Shown piece by piece: positions 34,836 through 51,548 of a stretch of DNA of 51,548 nt. Origin of the DNA: Bradyrhizobium aeschynomenes (GTDB lineage Bacteria > Pseudomonadota > Alphaproteobacteria > Rhizobiales > Xanthobacteraceae); contig NZ_JABFDM010000001.1 in assembly GCF_013178945.1 (NCBI RefSeq), positions 994,178-1,045,725 on the forward strand. Direction: 5' to 3'. Numbering within the stretch: position 1 is the first letter of the stretch; each line of letters opens with the position of its first letter. A program made the translations under genes and the position numbers. The notes under the pieces are model-generated. The model was given only the letters and a program-made list of their open reading frames with translations. It had not been told where the DNA came from and did not search any database.

Positions 34836-35066
34836 ATGATGGTCTTCGACAGAGACGACGTCACCTTCACGGTCGTCATCAATCACGAAGAGCAATATTC
34901 GATCTGGCCGACGTTCAAGGAGGTCCCGAACGGGTGGACAGCCGTCGGCGTGACCGGAAGCAAGAAGGAGTGCCTGGACCATATCGAGCAGGTATGGACC
35001 GACATGCGGCCGCTTTCGCTTCGCAAGTTCATGGAAGGCGGCTCGCCCGCGGTGTCCGAATCTTGA
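34836..35066 (+). CDS. mbtH: MbtH family protein
   Basis: A 76-residue MbtH-like chaperone with the family pattern [15 protein letters not shown], and a C-terminal [13 protein letters not shown]. MbtH proteins bind the adenylation domains of NRPSs and are needed for their folding or activity. It is the first gene of the NRPS operon; GGGAG lies 9 bases before the ATG. Its stop codon overlaps a possible TTG start of the thioesterase gene. Confidence 0.96.
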   Translation: MMVFDRDDVTFTVVINHEEQYSIWPTFKEVPNGWTAVGVTGSKKECLDHIEQVWTDMRPLSLRKFMEGGSPAVSES

Positions 35067-35086
35067 CGCAGCGGAGACCGGCCACG

Positions 35087-35815
35087 ATGCGGCTCATCTG
35101 TTTGCCCTATGCGGGAGGCAGCGCCATGATCTATGCGCGCTGGAAGCGACGTCTTCCGTCGTGGATCGATGTGGTCCCGTTGGAACTGCCCGGGCGCGGT
35201 GTGCGGATGGACGAGCGCTTGCACACGGACCCGTCCGCGCTGGCCGATCAACTTGCGGCTGAGCTGAACGAGAAGCCGTTCGCTGCGCCCTACGCCATGT
35301 TCGGCCACAGTCTCGGTGGCCTGATCGCCTTCGAGATGGCGCACAGGCTGCTCGCACACGGCGCACCCGCGCCACAAATGTTGTTCGTGTCCGGAACGGA
35401 GGCGCCGACGATGCGGGATGGCCAGCGGTGGCGGAGGCCGTTGAGTGACGATGCCCTGCGAGACGAGCTTCTGAGGCTGAAGGGCACGCCGATGGAGGCG
35501 CTCGAAGACATGGAGATCATGCGCAGCGCCTTGCCGATTTTGCGCGCCGATTTCCTGATGTGCGGCAACTATGTCGACCGGCATCGTCAGGCGTTGCCCT
35601 GTCCGATTCATGCCTTTGGCGGGGAACTGGATGAAACGGATCTCAAGGCGTTGAAGGCGTGGCGTAACGAGACCTCGGCCGCGTTTGGGCTCGACATTTT
35701 GCCGGGAGACCATTTCTTCATCCACTCGCAGCAGGTGGCGCTGTTGAACCGCATCACGACATTGCTGGCTCGGCAGATGGAGCCGCAACTTGCCGTCACC
35801 TCCGCCGGGCCGTGA
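35087..35815 (+). CDS. Type II (editing) thioesterase
   Basis: A 242-residue alpha/beta hydrolase of the NRPS-associated type. It has RLICLPYAGGSAMIY at the N-terminus, LELPGRGVRMDE, the nucleophile elbow GHSLGG, the aspartate near GGELDETD and the histidine in PGDHFFIH. It removes wrongly loaded or stalled acyl groups from carrier proteins. The ATG at 35087 has GGAG about 10 bases upstream. An in-frame TTG at 35063 would overlap the mbtH stop as TTGA and add eight residues. Confidence 0.94.
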   Translation: MRLICLPYAGGSAMIYARWKRRLPSWIDVVPLELPGRGVRMDERLHTDPSALADQLAAELNEKPFAAPYAMFGHSLGGLIAFEMAHRLLAHGAPAPQMLFVSGTEAPTMRDGQRWRRPLSDDALRDELLRLKGTPMEALEDMEIMRSALPILRADFLMCGNYVDRHRQALPCPIHAFGGELDETDLKALKAWRNETSAAFGLDILPGDHFFIHSQQVALLNRITTLLARQMEPQLAVTSAGP

Positions 35816-35898
35816 TCCAAGCGCACTGAGTGCAAAACCCGTCGGGAATCGGCGGGGTCGACGATCCGACGCCGAACTCGAGAGAATAGGGAGACATC

Positions 35899-36861
35899 AT
35901 GTTCAAGATGCAACCTAAAATAGATTCAGAGTCGCTGCCGTTCCTTCTGCGGGCGGGTCGCGAGCGCCAGCCGTTGTCCGAAGCCGTCAGCGAGGTGCAC
36001 GAGATGATCGAGCGTCAGCTCTACGGCTGCGGCGGCATTCTGTTTCGCGATTTTCATCTCGATGGCGCCGAGGCTTTCAGGAGCTTTGCCGCCAGCTTCG
36101 GGCATCCGCTGCTCGCCTACGAGTTCGGCTCGACGCCGCGATCGCAGGTCAGCTCGGGCGTCTACACGTCGACCGAATACCCGCCGCACCAGAGCATCCC
36201 GCTGCACAACGAGCAGGCCTATACGCGCGATTGGCCGATGAAGATCTGGTTCTATTGCCAGCAGCCCGCTCAGCAGGGCGGCGAAACGCCGATCGCCGAC
36301 AGCAGGCTCATTCACCGCGACATGCCCGCGGCCATACGCAATCGGTTTGCCGAGAAGGGCGTGATGTACGTCCGCAACTATGGCGCCGGTCTCGACGTCG
36401 ACTGGCGGCAGGTGTTCGGCACCGACTCGAAGGCAGAGGTCGAAGCCTATTGTGCGGCTCATTCGATCGTCTGCGAATGGAAGGATGGCGACGAACTGCG
36501 CACGCGCCAGGTCTGCCAGGGCACCGCGGTGCACCCCGTCACCGGCGATGTCGTATGGTTCAACCAGGCGCACCTGTTCCATGTCTCCAGCCTCGCACCG
36601 GATGTGCGCGAAAGCCTGCTCGACATCGTCGGCGACCCCCTGGAGCTGCCGCGCAACGCCTTCTATGGCGATGGCTCGCCGATCGACGACGAGACGCTGA
36701 CCACGGTGCGCGGCGTGCTCGACCGGCACAAGATCGTCTTCCCCTGGCAGGCCGGCGACGTCGTGATGCTCGACAACATGCTGACGGCGCACGCGCGGGA
36801 GCCATTCAAGGGGCCCCGCCGGGTGATCGTCGCGATGGCGCAAGCCCATGGACTGCATTGA
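35899..36861 (+). CDS. TauD/SyrP-type Fe(II)/2-oxoglutarate dioxygenase, probable aspartate beta-hydroxylase
   Basis: A 320-residue non-heme iron dioxygenase. The facial triad is H103-x-E105 in PLHNEQAYTRDWP and H298 in DNMLTAHARE; the 2-oxoglutarate-binding arginine lies about ten residues on, in GPRRVIVA. SyrP-like members with the HNE form hydroxylate amino acids while these are tethered to NRPS carrier proteins, typically aspartate at the beta carbon. NRPS1 directly downstream has an adenylation domain whose specificity code reads aspartate, so the pairing is direct. The start has AGGGAG 5 bases upstream. Beta-hydroxyaspartate is a bidentate iron ligand, in line with the siderophore context. 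Confidence 0.9.
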   Translation: MFKMQPKIDSESLPFLLRAGRERQPLSEAVSEVHEMIERQLYGCGGILFRDFHLDGAEAFRSFAASFGHPLLAYEFGSTPRSQVSSGVYTSTEYPPHQSIPLHNEQAYTRDWPMKIWFYCQQPAQQGGETPIADSRLIHRDMPAAIRNRFAEKGVMYVRNYGAGLDVDWRQVFGTDSKAEVEAYCAAHSIVCEWKDGDELRTRQVCQGTAVHPVTGDVVWFNQAHLFHVSSLAPDVRESLLDIVGDPLELPRNAFYGDGSPIDDETLTTVRGVLDRHKIVFPWQAGDVVMLDNMLTAHAREPFKGPRRVIVAMAQAHGLH

Positions 36862-36918
36862 GCCGGCGCCCGCCGACCCTCTTGATTGAACGCCACGCTG
36901 CCATCGGACACCGAGAAC

Positions 36919-46631
<9,713 letters not shown>

Positions 46632-46632
<1 letters not shown>

Positions 46633-49600
46633 TGAAGAAACAATCAGCCAAGCCGAGCCTGCCCGATTTGGATTCGGACACCTTGCAGCGTCTGGCGCTC
46701 GCGGCCAGAGAGCGCGGTCGCGGCGGCCGCGCGGCCAACACGATCCCGATCGTCGATCGCAGGGACAAACTGCCGCTGTCGTTCGCGCAGCAGCAACTCT
46801 GGCTGTTGACGCAGCTCGACGGGTCGAGCACGAACTACCACCTCGACGCCGTTCTGCGGCTGCGGGGCCGACTCGACGTCGCGGCATGGCGACGCAGCCT
46901 CGATCATCTGCTCGCGCGCCATGAGGCACTGCGGACAATATTCGTCGCGGAGGACGGCGAGCCGCTGATGAGAGTGCTGCCGCCTCACACCGTGTTGCCG
47001 CTGGAGATCCACGACCTCAGTGATCGGCCCGATCGCGAGGCGCGGATGCGCGATCTACTCGATGAAAGCAGGCGCGCGCCGTTCGAGCTGGCCACGGGGC
47101 CGCTCATCCGCAGCGCCCTGATCCGGCTTGGCGAGCACGAGCATGTCGTGCTGCTCAGCCTGCATCACATCGTCTCCGATGGATGGTCGATGGGCGTGAT
47201 CGTCCGCGACCTGTCCGCGCTGTATGGCGCGTTCGCCGCCGGGGAGCGCGATCCGTTGCCGCAGCTCAACATCCAGTACCCGGACTATGCCGCCTGGCAG
47301 CGCCAAACGCTGACGCCGGCGCGGCTGGCGGGCCAGCTCGATCATTGGAAGGCTACGCTGGCCGGCGCGCCACTGTTGCTGACGTTGCCCACTGATCGTC
47401 CGCGACCGGCCACGAGATCCACCGCGGGCGCTGCGTTGCATGTCGAGATCGATGACCAACTGTCGGCGGCAATCAGGCAGATGGCAAACACGCTCGGCGC
47501 GACGCCGTTCGTGATCGTGCTGTCGGCCTGGGCCATCGTGTTGTCGCGGCTCGCGGGCCAGAAGGATCTCGTGATCGGTACGCCAACGGCAAACCGCACC
47601 CGGGCACAGGTGGAGGGGCTGGTCGGGTTCTTCGCCACCATGCTGCCGCTGCGGCTCGATCTCTCCGGGACGCGGAGCGTCGCGGAGCTGGTCGAACATG
47701 TCAAGAATGCAGCTCTTGCGGCGCAAGATCATCAGGAACTGCCATTCGAGCACATCGTCGAAGCGCTCCAGCCGCCGCGCAATCCGGCCTACACGCCCAT
47801 CTTTCAAGTCGTGTTCGCGTGGCAGGGCGACGAGATCGGTGAGCTTGCGTTACCCGGCATCGATATTGAGCGCTTGGTGGTCGAGCAGCGGGAGATCAAG
47901 TTCGATCTCGAGCTCGATCTCTGCGAGACCGGCGGTTGCATCTCCGGCAAGCTGAACTACGCGACGGCCGTGTTCGATGCAGACACCGTGCTGCGCTATC
48001 GCGGCTATCTGCTGGCTGCGCTGCGGGCAATGGTGATCGACGTCGGTCGACCGGTGCACCGGATCGACCTCCTTGCCGCCGAGGAGCGATCGCTGCTTCT
48101 CGACGGCTGGAACAAGACCGAAATGTTCAGTCAGCCCAGCCGCTGCATCCAGGAGCTGGTGGCCGACCAGGTCCGTCGCCGGCCGTCCGCGGTCGCGCTG
48201 GTTCATGCTGATGTCCGACTGACCTATGGCGAGCTGGAGGCGCAGGCCAATCGGCTCGCTCACCGCCTCGTTTCGGCGGGAGCCGGGCCGGATCGTCTGG
48301 TGGCGATCTGCCAGCAGCGCGGCATCGATGCGATCATCAGCATCCTTGCAGTGCTCAAGGCAGGCGCGGCCTATCTGCCGCTCGATCCGATCTATCCTCC
48401 ACAGCGGCTGCGTGAGATCGTTGCCGACGCACAGCCGGCGCTGCTGATCTGCGATGAAGCCGGCGCGGGGGTGTTGGGCGACGTCGCGTGCTCCGTCCTC
48501 GATATCAGACGCGATGCTGCGGCATGGCGGGAACTGCCGGACGTGACGCCGGATGTCGCCGCTCTCCGCCTGACACCACGTCATCTGGCCTATGTCATCT
48601 ACACGTCCGGCTCCACCGGTAAGCCGAAGGGCGTGATGATCGAGCATCGTGGATTGGTGAATCTGGCCTTGGCGCAGATCGCCTTGTTCGAAACCACCGA
48701 GCGCAGTCGTATCGTGCAGTTTGCGTCCCTGAGCTTCGATGCGAGCGTATGGGACATCGTGATGGCACTGTGCTCCGGGGCCGAGCTGCATCTGCTCGGA
48801 GATGACGAGCATCGCGACGCGTCCGCGCTCCTGGGGTACCTCGCAGATCACCGCATCACCCACGCGACACTGCCGCCGGCGCTGCTGCAAGGACGGGCGG
48901 ATTTGGCGCGCCTCGCCGAGCTTGAGGTTCTCGTGCTGGCTGGCGAGCTGCCCCGTACGGAGCTGATCGCCTCGTTGCCGCAAGGCATCGCCGTCTTCAA
49001 CGCCTATGGGCCGACCGAGGCGACCGTCTGCGCCACGGCCTGGCGACGTCCTGCCGGCTTTGCCGACACCATCGTTCCAATCGGACGTCCGATTGCGAAT
49101 GTGCGCATCTATCTGCTCGATGATGAGGGGCTGCCCGTGCCACGAGGCGCCGTCGGTGAGATCTGGATCGGAGGGGTGGGGACGGCGCGCGGATACCTGA
49201 ACCGTATCGACCTCACGGCCGCGCGTTTCGCAGCCGATCCATTCAGTCCTCGGTCGGATGGCAGGATGTATCGGACCGGAGATCTCGGTCGCTATCTTCC
49301 GAACGGCGACATCGAGTTCCTGGGCCGCAACGATCATCAGGTGAAGATCCGCGGGTTCCGGGTCGAGCTTGGGGAGATCGAGGTCCGCTTGAGCGCATTG
49401 GCGGGGGTCAGGGATTCCGCCGTCCTGGCCCAGCGCAATGCCTTCGGGGACACCATGCTCGTTGCCTATGCCGTGCCGGCGGACGACGTAGCCGATGCCG
49501 TCGACTGGAGCGCGCAACTGCGGGCTCAGTTGCAGGCCAGCCTGCCCGACTACATGGTGCCATCGGCCATCGTGCGTCTCGAAGCGCTTCCGCTGACGCC

Positions 49601-51548
49601 GAATGGCAAGATCGACCGGCATGCACTTCCGGCTCCGGATCACGACGCCTTTTCGCGCCGTGCCTACGATCCGCCGCAGGGCGAGATCGAGCTGATGCTC
49701 GCCGCGATCTGGAGCGAGCTCCTGTCGGTCGATCAGGTCGGACGTGACGACCATTTCTTCGAGCTCGGCGGCCATTCGCTGTTGATCGTTCGCATGCTGG
49801 ACCGCCTGAAACGCCGCGGCTTTGCTGTGGATGCGCGAACCGTGTTCGTGAAGCCCGTGCTTCGCGCGCTCGCCGCCGCCCTTCGTCGCGGCGAAGAGAT
49901 TGTCGTTCCCGCCAACCGGATCACGGCAGATACGACGGCGATCACGCCGGGGCTGTTGCCGTTGATCGTGCTGAGCCAGCCGGAGATCGACCGCATCGTC
50001 GGTCAGGTGCCGGGGGGCATTGCCAACATTCAGGACATCTACGCGCTGTCGCCGTTGCAGGAAGGCATCCTGTTTCATCATCTGCTGGCAACCGAGGGCG
50101 ATCCCTACGTGCTCTCTGCGCAGATGGCGTTTCCCGACGGCGATCTGCTCGACCGCTATCTTGCAGCCGTTCAGCAGGTGATCGCGCGTCACGACGTACT
50201 CCGCACATCGATCGTCTGGAATGGCCTGTCCGTTCCGGCGCAGGTGGTATGGCGACGTGCAAGTCTCGATGTGACGGAGCTCGTGCTCGAGGCCGGCGCA
50301 CCGGCGGATCTGCAACTTGCCGGACGATTCGACTCGCGATCGCGCCGGCTCGATCTCAGCAAAGCGCCGCTGCTGCGCTTCATCGTCGCACGCGACCCCG
50401 GAAAAGATCGCGTGCTGCTCCAGGTCATGCTGCATCATTTGATCGGCGATCACTCGACCTTGCAGGCGATTCATCAGGAGGTGGAGGCCATTCTGGCAGG
50501 CCGCGGTCACCTCCTGGCGGCTCCGGTGCCGTTTCGCAATCTCGTGGCGCTTGCTCGCGACGCCGCCGGGCAGGACGCGCAGCAGCGCTTCTTCCGCGGC
50601 ATGCTCGCCGACGTCGACGCGCCGACCGCACCGTTCGGATTGATGGAGGTGCGGAGCGAGGGAGGAGGCGTGCATGAGGCGAAGCTCGCGATCCCGGCCG
50701 CCCTCGATACGCGACTTCGGATGCAGGCACGACGTGTCGGCGTCAGTCTTGCCAGCCTCTGTCACCTCGCCTGGGCCCAGGTGCTGGCGCGGAGCAGCGG
50801 TCGGGAGAAGGTCGTGTTCGGCACGGTGCTGTTCGGTCGCATGCAGGGTGGTGCTGCGATGGATCGCAGCCTCGGCCTGTTCATCAATACGCTGCCTCTG
50901 CGCGTTGATCTCGACGGCGCCTCCGTCGAGCACAGCGTGCGTGCGGCGCATGCGCGGCTGGCGGAGTTGATGACTCATGAGCATGCGTCATTGGCGATGG
51001 CGCAGCGCTGCAGCGGTGTTGCTTCGCCAACGCCGTTGTTCTCCGCGATCCTGAATTACCGACATAGTCGCAAGGAGAATAACCACGCTGAATCGGCGCT
51101 CAACAGTCCGCTTCGAGAGATCGAGTGGCTCGGCGCTGAGGAGCGCACGAACTATCCGTTGATGCTTGCAGTGGACGACGACGGCGATGCGCTGCGCCTG
51201 ACGGCCCAGGTCGTCTCCCCGGTCGCGCCGGCCCGCGTCTGCGCGATGATGGAGCAGGCTCTCGATCAACTGGCATCGGCGCTCGAGACGGCTCCGCACC
51301 TGCCTGTGCGCCAGCTCGGTGTCGTTCCAGCCGAGGATCGTGCGCTGCTGCTCGATGGATGGAATGCGACCGCGAGAGTTTGGGACAGGGGGTGTCTACA
51401 GCGGCAGTTCGAAGCGCAGGCGGCGCGTTCTCCTGATGCGATCGCGATTGTGCATGGGGACGAGACGATCAGCTATGGCGAGCTGAACGCGCGGGCAAAC
51501 CGGCTGGCGCGGCGTCTCATGCTGCAGGGGATCGGACCGGACGTCGTG
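46632..51548 (+). CDS. NRPS2 (partial, runs off the right edge): C-A(Phe-like)-PCP-C-A...
   Basis: It starts in the TGATG overlap with NRPS1 and stays open for 1639 codons to the window end. The N-terminal 40 residues are a basic docking-like segment. C3 has HHIVSDG near residue 178 and SFAQQQLWLL. A3 has YTSGSTGKPKG near 657 and specificity residues D-A-W-T-V-A-A-V-C-K, matching phenylalanine codes. PCP3 GGHSL has its Ser at 1049. C4 begins IYALSPLQEGILFHH; its active-site motif is HHLIGDH (near 1268), with the usual glycine after Asp replaced by His. The next A domain has just begun at the edge. It extends the acyl-Asp-Gly chain by an aromatic residue and at least one more unit. No epimerase follows PCP3, although C4 has the N-terminal style often seen after D residues, so a dual-function or unusual C domain is possible. 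Confidence 0.93.

Noticed and set aside
34820..35086. N-terminal extension of the thioesterase frame through mbtH
   Set aside because: The extra residues are the out-of-frame shadow of mbtH; the thioesterase family starts at RLICLPYAGG.
47850..50984. Very long open frame (1044 codons) antisense to NRPS2
   Set aside because: Same reason: low-complexity His/Arg/Gln-rich translation, no ribosome site, and complete NRPS domains on the other strand.
50040..51300. Reading C4 of NRPS2 as the 'interface' domain that partners beta-hydroxylases
   Set aside because: Its catalytic histidines are intact and it follows a Phe-like module, not the Asp module; the DG to DH change alone is not enough.

Overview
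The window looks like chromosome from a high-GC alphaproteobacterium, most likely Bradyrhizobium or a close relative. This is inferred from the strongly GC-biased third codon positions, the dispersed inverted repeat at the left edge, the several branched-chain-amino-acid-type ABC genes and a FegAB-like iron locus. No ribosomal gene is present to confirm it. There are about 33 protein genes and one tRNA-Gln(UUG).

Left part (1-18.2 kb, nearly all minus strand): a two-operon oxygenase island. One operon encodes a complete six-component toluene-4-monooxygenase-type diiron enzyme (alpha, gamma, Rieske ferredoxin, effector, beta, reductase). It is followed by a luciferase-fold small protein and an extra plant-type ferredoxin. 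The second operon encodes a cytochrome P450, a split PEP-synthase-like phosphotransferase (ATP-grasp subunit plus substrate/phospho-His subunit, laid out like phenylphosphate synthase), two related HD hydrolases around an aldehyde dehydrogenase, an SDR dehydrogenase and a putidaredoxin-like ferredoxin. Upstream lies a regulator with a MEDS-like sensory region, a winged helix and a BTAD (SARP) domain. Both operons are preceded by the same element: the direct repeat CTAAAG-N5-CCAAAG (11-bp period), then exactly 9 bp, then a TASAST -10 hexamer. This is the arrangement expected of SARP-type activation. I read the island as one co-regulated, probably undescribed pathway in which a hydroxylated or enolisable intermediate is phosphorylated. 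Its substrate is not evident. An acyl-CoA dehydrogenase lies beyond the tRNA.

Middle part (18.7-29.6 kb): a TetR regulator translationally coupled to an acetoacetyl-CoA synthetase-like ligase. It is divergent from a branched-chain-type ABC uptake system with two binding proteins, an embedded beta-lactamase-fold hydrolase and LivH, LivM, LivG and LivF. A 20-bp TetR-type palindrome lies in the divergent promoter region.

Right part (30.2-51.5 kb, plus strand): an iron or siderophore locus. A PepSY membrane protein with a small partner and a TonB-dependent receptor precede a lipopeptide NRPS cluster: MbtH protein, type II thioesterase, SyrP-like Fe(II)/2-oxoglutarate hydroxylase, and two NRPSs. 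NRPS1 reads FAAL-ACP-C-A(Asp)-PCP-E-C-A(Gly)-PCP. NRPS2 reads C-A(Phe-like)-PCP-C-A... and runs off the right edge. The predicted product is an N-acylated peptide beginning with D-Asp (probably beta-hydroxylated)-Gly-Phe, most simply an amphiphilic beta-hydroxyaspartate siderophore.
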